The notes below the pieces were generated by a model, which was given only the letters and a program-made list of their open reading frames with translations, was not told the origin of the DNA and did not search any database. From contig NZ_JADPJH010000026.1 of assembly GCF_023073315.1 (NCBI RefSeq), forward strand, positions 12,485 to 76,484: DNA of 64,000 nucleotides, given 5' to 3'. The DNA comes from Bradyrhizobium sp. 1 (GTDB lineage Bacteria > Pseudomonadota > Alphaproteobacteria > Rhizobiales > Xanthobacteraceae). Shown here piece by piece: positions 8,173-18,982 of the stretch (position 1 is the stretch's first letter; each line of letters opens with the position of its first letter). Position numbers and translations under genes: made by a program.

Positions 8173-8174
8173 CG

Positions 8175-8250
<76 letters not shown>

Positions 8251-8345
8251 GTAGTCCTTAAGCGGGGTGATCCTGGTGGATCACTCCAGACCGGCGAGCC
8301 TGGTGACTCGCGCGGTGCACCCTTTTTCACAGATCAGGGCTGATC

Positions 8346-8756
8346 TCAAGTCTCTTCGTCGCCCCCGACATCACCAATGATGTCCGTGACGTCCTCATCG
8401 CCCTCTTCTTCATCGGCAATGAAGGTCGAATCATCGTCATCGTCGTCATCGAGGGTCTCGTCGACCTCGATATCGTCCTCCGATTCGGGCACGACGGCCT
8501 TGACCTTGCCGGTGTTCTCCTCGGCATCGGCCTCCTCGAGGGAGACTTCCTCGACCTCGGCCGGCGCCGGCGTGGCCTCGGCGGCGGCCGCCGCGTGGCG
8601 AGCTTCGGCGCCGCGAGGCACGCGGGCCGGCGCCACAGGCGCGATCGGCACGACTTCGCCGGTATAGGGCGAGATCACCGGGGTCTTGTTGAGGTCATAG
8701 AACTTCTTGCCCGTAGTCGGGCAAATACGTTTGGTTCCGAGTTCGGACTTGGCCAC
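8346..8756 (-). CDS. FYDLN-type acidic protein (TIGR02300 family)
   Basis: This 136-residue protein has the family's basic N-terminal block, with 'RICPTTGKKFYDLNKTPVIS' around residues 11-30, an Ala/Pro-rich middle, and an extremely acidic C-terminal half with runs of Asp and Glu. The function is unknown; the family is alphaproteobacterial and often sits divergent from aroA, as here. Translation apparently begins at a GTG (8756). The single CPTTG motif could suggest a metal-ribbon origin, but one cysteine cannot bind zinc on its own. Confidence 0.85.
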   Translation of the reverse strand: MAKSELGTKRICPTTGKKFYDLNKTPVISPYTGEVVPIAPVAPARVPRGAEARHAAAAAEATPAPAEVEEVSLEEADAEENTGKVKAVVPESEDDIEVDETLDDDDDDDSTFIADEEEGDEDVTDIIGDVGGDEET

Positions 8757-8916
8757 GGTGGAGGAATCCTGGGAATGCCTGAAAAGCGGTGTTTCACTTG
8801 GCTAGTTGGCGGCCCGCTGTCAATAGCGCATTACGGGAGAACGACATGCCCGTGACGGCGGGGAGCCCATGTGGTACCTGCCCGCGAGCCCAAAGGGCAC
8901 ATCCAAGGACACAATC

Positions 8917-10254
8917 TTGACCCATTCCGACAAGCCGACGCCGCTTCGGTCGCGCGCAAGCGGTCCCCTGACCGGGAAAGTACGGGTGCCCGGGGACAAG
9001 TCGATTTCCCACCGCGCCCTCATCCTCGGCGCGCTTGCGGTCGGCGAGACCAGGATTTCGGGCCTGCTGGAGGGCGAGGACGTCCTCAACACCGCCAAAT
9101 CCATGCAGGCACTGGGCGCGACGGTCGAGCGCACAGGCGATTTCGCCTGGAAGGTGAACGGCGTCGGCGTCGGCGGCTTTGCCCAGCCCAAGGCGGCGCT
9201 GGATTTCGGCAATTCCGGCACCGGCTGCCGGCTGGTCATGGGTGCCGTCGCCGGCTGCCCGATCTCGGCGGTGTTCGACGGCGATGCTTCGCTGCGCAGC
9301 CGCCCGATGCGCCGGATCCTCGATCCGCTGGAAAAGATGGGCGCGAAGGTCGTGTCCGGCGGCGAGGGCGGCCGTCTGCCGCTGACCGTCCAGGGCGCGC
9401 GCGACCCGCTGCCGATCACCTACAAGACGCCGGTCGCCTCGGCCCAGATCAAGTCGGCGGTGCTGCTGGCGGGCCTCGCTGCGCCGGGCACCACGACCGT
9501 GATCGAGAGCGAGGCCAGTCGCGACCACACCGAACTGATGTTGAAGCATTTTGGTGCCGAGATCACCTCGACGCAGGAAGGTCAGCATGGTCGCCGCATC
9601 ACGCTCAAAGGCCAGCCCGAGCTGCATGGCGCCAATGTCGTCGTGCCCGCCGATCCTTCTTCGGCCGCGTTCCCGATCGTTGCCGCGCTGATCGTCGAGG
9701 GCTCGGATGTCATCCTGTCCGATGTCATGACCAATCCGCTGCGCACGGGTCTTTTCACGACGTTGCGTGAAATGGGCGCCTCGATCGAGGAAAGCGAAGT
9801 CCGCGGCGATGCCGGCGAGCCGATGGCGCAGCTGCGCGTGCGCGCGTCAAAACTGCGCGGCGTCGAGGTGCCCCCGGAGCGCGCGCCTTCGATGATCGAC
9901 GAATATCTGGTGCTGGCGGTGGCGGCGTCCTTCGCGGAAGGCACGACCGTCATGCGCGGTCTGCAGGAGCTGCGCGTCAAGGAATCCGACCGGCTCGAAG
10001 TCACCGCCGAGATGCTCCGCGTCAACGGTGTCAAGGTTACTGTCTCCGGCGACGATCTGATCGTCGAGGGCCGCGGCCACGTCCCCGGCGGCGGTACTGT
10101 GGCCACCCACATGGATCATCGCATCGCGATGTCCGCGCTGGTGATGGGCTGCGCCTCCGACCAGCCCGTGACCGTCGACGACACCGCCTTCATCGCCACC
10201 AGCTTTCCGGACTTCATCCCGATGATGCGTTCGCTTGGGGCCGAGTTTTCATGA
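8917..10254 (+). CDS. aroA: 3-phosphoshikimate 1-carboxyvinyltransferase (EPSP synthase, class II)
   Basis: The enzyme joins shikimate-3-phosphate and phosphoenolpyruvate in the sixth step of the shikimate pathway. The sequence resembles the class II CP4 enzyme throughout: GDKSISHR near the N terminus, SAQIKSAVLLAG, RDHTE and PSMIDEY. The CP4 position with Ala100 is Gly here (GNSGTGCR), and the NPTR segment reads NPLR. A TTG at 8917 with AAGGA seven bases upstream is chosen as start (445 residues); an ATG at 8869 in the same frame adds 16 residues. Its stop overlaps the cmk start by 4 bp. Confidence 0.93.
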   Translation: MTHSDKPTPLRSRASGPLTGKVRVPGDKSISHRALILGALAVGETRISGLLEGEDVLNTAKSMQALGATVERTGDFAWKVNGVGVGGFAQPKAALDFGNSGTGCRLVMGAVAGCPISAVFDGDASLRSRPMRRILDPLEKMGAKVVSGGEGGRLPLTVQGARDPLPITYKTPVASAQIKSAVLLAGLAAPGTTTVIESEASRDHTELMLKHFGAEITSTQEGQHGRRITLKGQPELHGANVVVPADPSSAAFPIVAALIVEGSDVILSDVMTNPLRTGLFTTLREMGASIEESEVRGDAGEPMAQLRVRASKLRGVEVPPERAPSMIDEYLVLAVAASFAEGTTVMRGLQELRVKESDRLEVTAEMLRVNGVKVTVSGDDLIVEGRGHVPGGGTVATHMDHRIAMSALVMGCASDQPVTVDDTAFIATSFPDFIPMMRSLGAEFS

Positions 10255-10889
10255 TCATCGCCATCGACGGGCCTGCGGCCTCGGGCAAGGGCACGCTCGG
10301 CAAGCGCCTCGCCCATCATTACGGCTACCGTCATCTCGATACCGGCGTGATCTACCGTGCGGTGGCCTACGCCCTGATTCAGTCCGGCCACGATCTCACG
10401 GACGAGGCGGCGGCGGTCGCGGCGGCGCAGGAACTCGATCCCGAAAAGTTCGGCAACCCCGCCCTGAAGACGCAAGCCGCCGGCGAGGGCGCCTCGATCG
10501 TCTCGGCGATCCCCAAGGTCCGCGAAGCCCTGCTCAATTTCCAGCGGCAATTCGCCGCCGATCCGCCGGGGGCCGTCCTGGACGGCCGGGACATTGGAAC
10601 CGTGATCTGCCCGGATGCCGACGTGAAGATTTTCGTCGTCGCCGATCCCAGGGTCCGCGCCCAGCGCCGGACCATGGAGGCGCGCGCGAGGGGCGAGGAG
10701 GCCGACGAGGCGGCCGTGCTGGCCGACATCATTCGGCGCGACGAACGCGACAAGAGCCGGCCGATTGCTCCTTTAAAACCGGCCCCGGATGCTTACTTGC
10801 TAGATAACTCCCAACTGGATATAGAAGGCGGCGTCCGGGCCGCCATCGACATTATCGAGGCTGTCCGAGCGGGCCGGTCGCGGGGTTAA
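10251..10889 (+). CDS. cmk: Cytidylate kinase
   Basis: A 212-residue nucleoside monophosphate kinase that phosphorylates CMP and dCMP with ATP. The P-loop GPAASGKGT is at residues 7-15, followed by 'HLDTGVIYRAVA', and 'DGRDIGTVICPDADVKIF' lies in the middle. It is coupled to aroA by an ATGA overlap. The order aroA-cmk-rpsA is widely conserved in proteobacteria. Confidence 0.95.
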   Translation: MIIAIDGPAASGKGTLGKRLAHHYGYRHLDTGVIYRAVAYALIQSGHDLTDEAAAVAAAQELDPEKFGNPALKTQAAGEGASIVSAIPKVREALLNFQRQFAADPPGAVLDGRDIGTVICPDADVKIFVVADPRVRAQRRTMEARARGEEADEAAVLADIIRRDERDKSRPIAPLKPAPDAYLLDNSQLDIEGGVRAAIDIIEAVRAGRSRG

Positions 10890-11155
10890 GCCGCTGCCGT
10901 CATTGGAGGAAGCGCCCGCTCCCGCTCTTTGAGGTCGATACCCCGATCCCCCGCTTGGGACCGGCGCGATCCAGGCTCCGGACACAGATTCCACGTATCG
11001 AATGCGCGGGCCTCAGCCGGCCCGCTTCCGTTGTTCTGGTCGCAAGGCCGGAGCAACGAGCGGTCGCTCGAAGGTCTTGCGGACCTTCCGACACTGCGCG
11101 TGCGATACGCCCTTTAAACCCAACGGCCGGCACGACATCCGCAACTGGAGAACAA
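10890..11155 (+). other. Untranslated leader of rpsA with hairpins
   Basis: The 266-bp gap before rpsA has no convincing gene. It contains GCGGGCC/GGCCCGC (11006-11025) and AAGGTC-ttgc-GGACCTT (11071-11087). These could be a weak terminator for cmk and a structured rpsA leader; no known ribosomal-protein leader is recognised. Confidence 0.35.
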
Positions 11156-12862
11156 ATGGCTTCGACTTCTGCTGATACCTATAGCCCGTCGCGCGACGAT
11201 TTCGCCGCGATGCTCGACGAGTCCTTCGCAGGTGGCAGCCTGCAGGAGAGCTCCGTCGTCAAGGGCACGGTGGTTGCTATCGAAAAGGACATGGCCGTCA
11301 TCGACGTCGGCCTGAAGACCGAGGGCCGCGTCGCGCTGCGCGAATTTTCCGGCCCCGGCCGTGAGAGCGAGATCAAGGTCGGCGACGTGGTGGAAGTGTT
11401 TCTCGATCGCATCGAGAACGCCCTCGGCGAAGCCGTGCTGTCGCGCGACAAGGCGCGCCGCGAAGAGAGCTGGGGCAAGCTCGAGAAGGCGTTCCAGGGC
11501 AATGAAAAGGTCACGGGCGTCATCTTCAACCAGGTCAAGGGTGGCTTCACCGTCGACCTCGATGGTGCCGTGGCCTTCCTGCCGCGCTCGCAGGTCGACA
11601 TCCGTCCGATCCGCGACGTCGCGCCGCTGATGAACAACGCGCAGCCGTTCCAGATCCTCAAGATGGACCGCCGCCGCGGCAACATCGTGGTGTCGCGCCG
11701 TACGGTTCTCGAAGAGACCCGCGCCGAGCAGCGCCAGGAGCTGGTGCAGAACCTCGAAGAGGGCCAGGTCATCGACGGCGTGGTCAAGAACATCACCGAT
11801 TACGGTGCGTTCGTTGACCTCGGCGGCATCGACGGCCTGCTGCACGTCACCGACATCGCGTGGCGTCGCGTCAACCACCCGACCGAGGTGCTCTCGATCG
11901 GCCAGACCGTGAAGGTCAAGATCATCAAGATCAACCACGAGACGCACCGCATCTCGCTGGGCATGAAGCAGCTGCTGGACGATCCGTGGCAGGGCATCGA
12001 AGCCAAGTACCCGCTGGGTTCGCGCTTCACGGGCCGCGTCACCAACATCACCGACTACGGTGCGTTCGTCGAACTCGAGCCGGGCATCGAAGGCCTGATC
12101 CACGTCTCCGAGATGTCGTGGACCAAGAAGAACATGCACCCCGGCAAGATCGTGTCGACCTCGCAGGAAGTCGACGTGCAGGTGCTGGAGGTCGATTCCG
12201 TCAAGCGCCGCATCTCGCTCGGCCTCAAGCAGACCATGCGCAACCCCTGGGAGGTCTTCGTCGAAGGTCACCCGACCGGTTCGACGGTCGAGGGCGAAGT
12301 CAAGAACAAGACCGAGTTCGGTCTGTTCCTGGGTCTCGAAGGCGACGTCGACGGCATGGTCCATCTCTCCGACCTCGACTGGAAGCAGCCGGGCGAGCAG
12401 GTGATCGACAACTACAAGAAGGGCGACGTGGTGAAAGCCGTGGTGCTCGATGTGGACGTCGAGAAGGAGCGCATCTCGCTCGGCATCAAGCAGCTCGAAG
12501 GCGACCCATTCGCCGAGCCGGGCGATGTCAAGAAGGGCGCGGTCGTGACCTGCGAAGTGCTCGAAGTGAAGGAAAGCGGCATCGAGGTGAAGATCATCGG
12601 GACCGACTTCTCGACCTTCATCAAGCGCTCGGAGCTCGCGCGTGACCGCAACGACCAGCGCGCCGAACGCTTCGCCGTCGGCGAGAAGGTCGATGCCCGC
12701 GTGATCCAGTTCGACAAGAAGGCCCGCAAGGTCCAGGTGTCGATCAAGGCGCTCGAAGTCGCCGAAGAGAAGGAAGCCATCGCGCAGTACGGCTCCTCCG
12801 ATTCGGGAGCGACGCTCGGCGACATCCTGGGCACCGCGCTCAAGAACCGCGACAGCAAGTAA
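11156..12862 (+). CDS. rpsA: 30S ribosomal protein S1
   Basis: The 568-residue protein has six S1 RNA-binding repeats at about residues 34-98, 117-181, 203-271, 288-358, 375-445 and 462-531. The central ones are unmistakable ('NITDYGAFVDLGGIDGLLHV', 'ITDYGAFVELEPGIEGLIHV'). It recruits mRNA to the 30S subunit. The start at 11156 is supported by GGAG six bases upstream and by homologues; the open frame continues upstream without homology. A strong terminator follows. Confidence 0.97.
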   Translation: MASTSADTYSPSRDDFAAMLDESFAGGSLQESSVVKGTVVAIEKDMAVIDVGLKTEGRVALREFSGPGRESEIKVGDVVEVFLDRIENALGEAVLSRDKARREESWGKLEKAFQGNEKVTGVIFNQVKGGFTVDLDGAVAFLPRSQVDIRPIRDVAPLMNNAQPFQILKMDRRRGNIVVSRRTVLEETRAEQRQELVQNLEEGQVIDGVVKNITDYGAFVDLGGIDGLLHVTDIAWRRVNHPTEVLSIGQTVKVKIIKINHETHRISLGMKQLLDDPWQGIEAKYPLGSRFTGRVTNITDYGAFVELEPGIEGLIHVSEMSWTKKNMHPGKIVSTSQEVDVQVLEVDSVKRRISLGLKQTMRNPWEVFVEGHPTGSTVEGEVKNKTEFGLFLGLEGDVDGMVHLSDLDWKQPGEQVIDNYKKGDVVKAVVLDVDVEKERISLGIKQLEGDPFAEPGDVKKGAVVTCEVLEVKESGIEVKIIGTDFSTFIKRSELARDRNDQRAERFAVGEKVDARVIQFDKKARKVQVSIKALEVAEEKEAIAQYGSSDSGATLGDILGTALKNRDSK

Positions 12863-12888
12863 GCGAAACGCTTTCTTTCGCTGACATC

Positions 12889-12917
12889 AAAGCCCCGGCG
12901 CAAGTCGGGGCTTTTTT
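12889..12917 (+). terminator. Rho-independent terminator of rpsA
   Basis: AAAGCCCCG and CGGGGCTTT form a 9-bp stem with an 8-base loop, followed by a run of T. It begins 27 bp after the rpsA stop. Confidence 0.9.
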
Positions 12918-12935
12918 GTTGCCGCGCCATACGCC

Positions 12936-13077
12936 GCTGTCGTCCCGGACAAGCGCAGCGAAGCGGAGCGCCGATCCGGGATCCCACAGGGAGCGGTTTG
13001 GCGAAGACTCGGAGCTACGAGCTTCGCGCGACAATTTCTCCCTGTGGTTATGGGTCCCGCGTTCGCGGGGACGACGA
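12936..13077. repeat. Palindromic intergenic repeat, family A-related
   Basis: The segment starts 'gtcgtcccggacaagcgcag' and ends with 'cgcggggacgac', its inverted counterpart. Inside, CACAGGGAG recurs inverted as CTCCCTGTG. Related units lie near 20.4, 28.4 and 42.8 kb. The rest of the rpsA-sppA gap (13078-13221) shows no gene. Confidence 0.6.
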
Positions 13078-13221
13078 ATGAGTTTGTGGCACCGCTCCGG
13101 CCCTCACCCGCTTGCAGGCCTTGTTTTCTTCAAATTGCGCCGCAATTGATGTATCCAGACCAACCATTGGTCACGTTGTGACGGCACAACGCAGCCAGCC
13201 TTTCATTTTGGAGATATCCCG

Positions 13222-14202
13222 ATGTCGCTCGATTCGGACATCATCGTCGATCGCCGCAGGATCCGCCGCAAGCTGACGTTCTGGCGCGTCGTGGCCGCGC
13301 TGATCGCGATCGCGGCGATCGCGGGCTTCGCGCTGGTCGTGACACCCGGTGGGCGCGGCAGCTTCGCATCCGCCGGCTCGATCGCGCGGGTCCAGATCGA
13401 GGGCCTGATCCGCAGCGATTCCGATCGCACGCAGGCGCTGGAGCGGCTGGAGAATTCGCAGGCCGCCGCCGTCATCGTCCACATCAACTCGCCGGGCGGC
13501 ACCACCGCCGGCTCCGAGCAGCTCTACGATTCGCTTGTGAGCCTGAAGGCGAAGAAGCCTCTCGTCGTCGTGGTCGAAGGCCTTGCCGCCTCCGGCGGCT
13601 ACATCACGGCGATTGCCAGCGATCACATCATTGCCCAGCAGAGCTCGCTGGTCGGCTCGATCGGCGTGCTGTTCCAGTTTCCCAATTTCACCGATCTCCT
13701 GAAGACCGTCGGCGTCAAGGTTGAGGAGGTGAAGTCCACCCCGCTGAAGGCTGCGCCGAACGGTTTTGAGCCGACCAGCCCCGAAGCGCGCGCCGCGCTC
13801 GATGCGCTGGTGAAGGATTCCTATGCCTGGTTCAAGGATCTGGTGAAGCAGCGCCGTGGCATGGATGACACGCAGCTCGAAAAAGTCGTCGATGGCCGTG
13901 TTTTCACCGGACGCCAGGCGATCGATCTCAAGCTGATCGATCAGCTCGGCGACGAGAAGACCGCCGTGACCTGGCTGGTCGAGCAGAAGGGCGTCAAGAA
14001 GGGTCTCACAGTCCGCGATTACAAGCTTCAGCCGCGCTTCGGCGATCTGCCGTTCCTCAAGACTGCTGCCGTCGTAACGCTGGAAGCGCTTGGTTTAGGC
14101 TCGATTGCGCATCAAATCGGACAAACCGGCGTCGCGCAGGCCGTCGATCGGCTCGGAATGGATGGAATGCTGGCCCTGTGGCAGCCGGCTGCGTCAAATT
14201 GA
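13222..14202 (+). CDS. sppA: Signal peptide peptidase SppA, S49 family
   Basis: A 326-residue membrane-anchored serine protease that degrades cleaved signal peptides. One N-terminal membrane helix spans about residues 21-41. The nucleophile is Ser124 in LAASGGYIT and the general base is probably Lys176 in KSTPLKAAP, as in short, single-domain SppA enzymes. 'HINSPGGT' is the conserved strand before the active site. It precedes ihfB in the same direction, 172 bp away. Confidence 0.93.
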   Translation: MSLDSDIIVDRRRIRRKLTFWRVVAALIAIAAIAGFALVVTPGGRGSFASAGSIARVQIEGLIRSDSDRTQALERLENSQAAAVIVHINSPGGTTAGSEQLYDSLVSLKAKKPLVVVVEGLAASGGYITAIASDHIIAQQSSLVGSIGVLFQFPNFTDLLKTVGVKVEEVKSTPLKAAPNGFEPTSPEARAALDALVKDSYAWFKDLVKQRRGMDDTQLEKVVDGRVFTGRQAIDLKLIDQLGDEKTAVTWLVEQKGVKKGLTVRDYKLQPRFGDLPFLKTAAVVTLEALGLGSIAHQIGQTGVAQAVDRLGMDGMLALWQPAASN

Positions 14203-14374
14203 CGGGACCCGAGCGAGTCCAGGACCTTTTTCCCGCCTGACGGGTGGAGGGTCAGCCCGCTTTTTCGGCAAATGTCACGTATTTTCGAGACGCTCAACCT
14301 TCATTTAGCGTCTTGACAGATCACGGTATTTTCACGGAAATGGTCATCCGCACGCTTCCGGGTCCTATCTCTCG

Positions 14375-14680
14375 ATGATCAAATCCGAACTTGTTCAGCG
14401 TATCGCCGAGCACAACCCGCATCTGTACCAGCGGGATGTCGAGAACATTGTGAATGCGATTCTCGAAGAGATCGTAGCGGCTCTCGCACGCGGTGATCGC
14501 GTCGAGTTGCGTGGCTTCGGTGCCTTCTCGGTCAAGCATCGCCCTGCACGCGCAGGGCGCAATCCACGCACTGGCGCCCATGTGCCCGTCGACCAGAAGA
14601 GCGTTCCGTTCTTCAAGACTGGCAAGGAAATGCGCGAGCGCCTGAACCGCGACCATCCGGATCCCGGCGCGCCGGACTAG
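14375..14680 (+). CDS. ihfB: Integration host factor subunit beta
   Basis: A 101-residue HU/IHF-family DNA-bending protein. 'MIKSELVQRIAEHNPHLYQR' is the typical IhfB N terminus, and the DNA-intercalating arm includes 'RAGRNPRTGAHV'. It would pair with IhfA to bend DNA at specific sites. A palindrome CGGCCGCATGATGCGGCCG (14708-14726) follows but has no T run. Confidence 0.94.
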   Translation: MIKSELVQRIAEHNPHLYQRDVENIVNAILEEIVAALARGDRVELRGFGAFSVKHRPARAGRNPRTGAHVPVDQKSVPFFKTGKEMRERLNRDHPDPGAPD

Positions 14681-14754
14681 AGCTATTGTCGTCCGGGTTT
14701 AACCGAACGGCCGCATGATGCGGCCGCAAGCTTGATTCAAGGCGAGCGATCGCG

Positions 14755-15147
14755 ATGCGAAAATTCCTGACCGCGCTGATCGTGATTCCACTGGCCCTGA
14801 TCCTGGTGGACTTTGCCGTCGCCAACCACCATTTGATCACGGTCTCCTTCGATCCTTTCGTCTCCAACGACCCGTCATTTTCGGTCGCCCTGCCGCTGTT
14901 CCTGCTCCTGATCCTGGTGGCCGCCCTCGGGGTCATCGCCGGCGGTTGCGCGGTCTGGTTCGGCCAGCGGCGCTGGCGGCGCGCCGCACGCCGGCATGAG
15001 GCAGATGCCCGGGCTGCCCGGACCGAGTTGGCCGATCTGCGGGCCCAGGCGGCCGCAGCAAGGCCCGAGTCCCAGCGTCTTCCCGTTCCCTCCGGGATGG
15101 GTCTTTACGGGCCCGCCGGGCGAGACAAGCAGCGCGCGACGTTGTAG
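14755..15147 (+). CDS. LapA-domain (DUF1049) membrane protein
   Basis: The 130-residue protein has two hydrophobic segments (about 3-25 and 44-68) around a short periplasmic loop containing 'HHLITVSFDPF', then a basic, coiled cytoplasmic tail rich in Ala, Arg and Glu. This matches the lipopolysaccharide-assembly-protein-A domain family. In E. coli LapA works with LapB to regulate LpxC; whether this shorter alphaproteobacterial form does is unknown. It lies between ihfB and trpF in the same direction. Confidence 0.8.
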   Translation: MRKFLTALIVIPLALILVDFAVANHHLITVSFDPFVSNDPSFSVALPLFLLLILVAALGVIAGGCAVWFGQRRWRRAARRHEADARAARTELADLRAQAAAARPESQRLPVPSGMGLYGPAGRDKQRATL

Positions 15148-15211
15148 AAGCGGCCCCAACCGAAAACCCGTTTCCCGGCCGCAGCTTGCGGCCTTGACCC
15201 GCTTTGAGACC

Positions 15212-15879
15212 ATGTCCCTGCTCGTCAAAATCTGCGGCCTGTCCACGCGCGAGACGCTCGACGTCGCGCTCGACGCTGGCGCAGACATGGTGGGGTTCGT
15301 GTTCTTCCCGCCCTCGCCGCGGCATGTGTCGCTGGAGACCGGGCGGGATCTCGGCCGCCAGGTGACGCGGCGCGCACTCAAGGTCGCGCTCACCGTCGAT
15401 GCCGACGATGCCATGCTCGACAACATCATGGATGCGCTGTCGCCGGATATCTTTCAGCTTCACGGCAGCGAGAGCGTGGCACGGCTGCGCGACATCAAGC
15501 AGAAGTTTGGCCGCCCGGTGATGAAGGCGGTGCCGGTCGAAACCGCTGCCGATCTCACTGTGCTATCAGGCTATGCCGCGGTCGCCGACTGCATCCTGTT
15601 CGATGCGCGCGCGCCGAAGGATGCGACGCGGCCCGGCGGCTTGGGTGCGCCGTTCGACTGGCACCTGCTCGAAAATCTCGACCTGAAATTGCCCTACATG
15701 GTCTCGGGCGGGCTGCACGTCGACAATGTTGCCGAGGCAGTTCGCGTCACCCGTGCCGGTGGCGTCGACGTGTCCTCCGGCATCGAGAGCACCCCCGGTG
15801 TGAAAGATCCGGAGATGATCAAGGCCTTCATTCGCGCCGCGCGCGCCACCCAAGATGCAAGTCAAGAGTTGAGCGTCCG

Positions 15880-15883
<4 letters not shown>
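15212..15883 (+). CDS. trpF: Phosphoribosylanthranilate isomerase
   Basis: A 223-residue single-domain TIM barrel that converts phosphoribosylanthranilate to carboxyphenylaminodeoxyribulose phosphate in tryptophan synthesis. The catalytic Cys8 is in 'LVKICGL', and the catalytic Asp is probably in 'CILFDARAPK'. The ATG at 15212 is chosen because MSLLVKICG is the family N terminus; the reading frame is open further upstream. The last four bases overlap the trpB start. Confidence 0.94.
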
Positions 15884-17093
<1,210 letters not shown>

Positions 17094-17097
<4 letters not shown>

Positions 17098-17930
17098 CCA
17101 CGCGTATCGACACCCGTTTCGCCGAGCTGAAAAAAGCCGGCCGCTCGGCCTTCGTCACCTTCGTGATGGCCGGCGATCCCGATCCCGCGACCTCGCTCGA
17201 GATCATCAAGGCGCTGCCGAAGGCGGGCGCCGACGTGATCGAGCTCGGCATGCCCTTCACCGATCCGATGGCCGACGGTCCGTCGATCCAGGCCGCCGGG
17301 CTTCGCGCACTCAAGGTCGGCATGACGCTGAAGAAGACGCTCGATCTGGTGCGTGGCTTCCGCAAGGACGACAACGCCACGCCGATCGTGCTGATGGGCT
17401 ATTACAATCCGATCTATATCTACGGCGTCGACAAATTCCTGGTCGATGCCAAGGCCGCGGGCATCGATGGCCTGATCATCGTCGACCTGCCGCCGGAAGA
17501 GGACGACGAGCTCTGCCTGCCCGCGATGAAGGCCGGCCTCAACTTCATTCGCCTCGCGACGCCGACGACTGACGACAGGCGCCTGCCGGCTGTGCTCGCC
17601 AACACGTCGGGCTTCGTTTATTACGTTGCCATCACCGGCATCACCGGTGCGGCGGCTGCCAGCGTCACGGCCGTGAGCGAGCCGGTCGCCCGTATCAAGC
17701 GACATACAAAACTGCCGGTCTGCGTCGGCTTCGGCATTCGAACACCGGAAAATGCCCGCGCCATCGCCTCTCATGCCGACGGCGCCGTGGTCGGCACCGC
17801 GCTGATCGATGCGCTCAAGAACAGCCTCGATGCCGAGGGCCGCGCCACCGCCAAAACCGTTAACGCCGTGGCTGAGCTGACGGCGGCCCTGGCCCAGGGC
17901 GTCAAGGGCGCGCAACAGGCGGCCGGATAG
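17094..17930 (+). CDS. trpA: Tryptophan synthase alpha chain
   Basis: The 278-residue TIM-barrel subunit releases indole from indole-3-glycerol phosphate and channels it to TrpB. The catalytic residues are Glu50 (VIELGMPF) and Asp61 (PMADGPS). Translation starts at a GTG that overlaps the trpB stop. accD follows after about 110 bp, an arrangement common in alphaproteobacteria. Confidence 0.96.
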
Positions 17931-18040
17931 GCCATAATTCCGCTTCTGGGGCGGGCGACACGGCGGCTTGCCGGGCAGGGGCCCGGCCGCCATATATCCC
18001 TTCAGGCGGTCCCTTGGGGGTTCGCACATCGGAGCAAACC

Positions 18041-18982
18041 ATGAACTGGCTTACCAATGTGGTCCGGCCGAAGATCCGCAATATGCTGCGGCGGGAGACG
18101 CCGGAGAATTTGTGGATCAAGTGCCCGGATTCCGGACAGCTCGTGTTCTACAAGGATGTCGAGGCCAACCAGTTCGTCATCCCAGGCTCGAACTATCACA
18201 TGCGCATGGGCGCGGTGGCGCGTTTGAAGTCGGTCTTCGACAACGAGACCTGGTTCGACGTCGCGCTGCCCGACGTCACGCCCGATCCGCTCAAGTTCCG
18301 CGACGAGAAGAAGTATGTCGATCGTATCAAGGATGCGCGCGCGCGCACCAATCTGAACGATGCGATCAAGGTCGGCTATGGCAAGCTCGAAGGTGCCGCC
18401 GCCGTCGTCGCCGTGCAGGATTTCGATTTCATGGGCGGCTCGCTCGGCATGGCCGCGGGCGAGGCTATCGTGCGCGGGCTAGAGCTTGCGGTCGAGAAGA
18501 AGTCGCCCTTCATCGTGTTCGCCGCCTCGGGCGGCGCGCGCATGCAGGAAGGCATTTTGTCGCTGATGCAGATGCCGCGCACCACCGTTGCGGTGCAGAT
18601 GCTGCGTGAGGCCAAGCTGCCCTACATCGTCGTGCTGACCAACCCGACCACCGGCGGCGTCACCGCGTCCTACGCGATGCTTGGCGACGTGCAGATCGCC
18701 GAGCCCGGCGCGCTGATCGGCTTTGCCGGCGCGCGCGTGATCGAGCAGACCATCCGCGAAAAGTTGCCGGAGGGTTTCCAGCGCGCCGAATATTTGAAAG
18801 ACCACGGCATGGTCGACATGGTGGTGCATCGCCACGATTTGCGCCCGACGCTCGCGCGGCTCTGCCGTCTGCTGACCAGGTCGCCGGCGCTGGAGACCGC
18901 GTCGAAATTGGTGCAGCCGGTCGTCAGTCCTACGCAGATCGTATCGGTCGCTGAGACGGCGCCGGCTGCGCCCCACGCGTGA
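18041..18982 (+). CDS. accD: Acetyl-CoA carboxylase carboxyltransferase subunit beta
   Basis: The 313-residue subunit works with AccA to transfer the carboxyl group from biotin to acetyl-CoA, the first step of fatty acid synthesis. The crotonase-like body is complete ('FMGGSLGMAAGEA', 'SGGARMQEG', 'TGGVTASYAM'). The N-terminal zinc ribbon has lost its ligands: the four cysteine positions read Cys28, Ser31, Ile47 and Ser50. The ATG at 18041 has GGAG upstream and is preferred to an upstream TTG. The stop overlaps the folC GTG. Confidence 0.95.
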   Translation: MNWLTNVVRPKIRNMLRRETPENLWIKCPDSGQLVFYKDVEANQFVIPGSNYHMRMGAVARLKSVFDNETWFDVALPDVTPDPLKFRDEKKYVDRIKDARARTNLNDAIKVGYGKLEGAAAVVAVQDFDFMGGSLGMAAGEAIVRGLELAVEKKSPFIVFAASGGARMQEGILSLMQMPRTTVAVQMLREAKLPYIVVLTNPTTGGVTASYAMLGDVQIAEPGALIGFAGARVIEQTIREKLPEGFQRAEYLKDHGMVDMVVHRHDLRPTLARLCRLLTRSPALETASKLVQPVVSPTQIVSVAETAPAAPHA

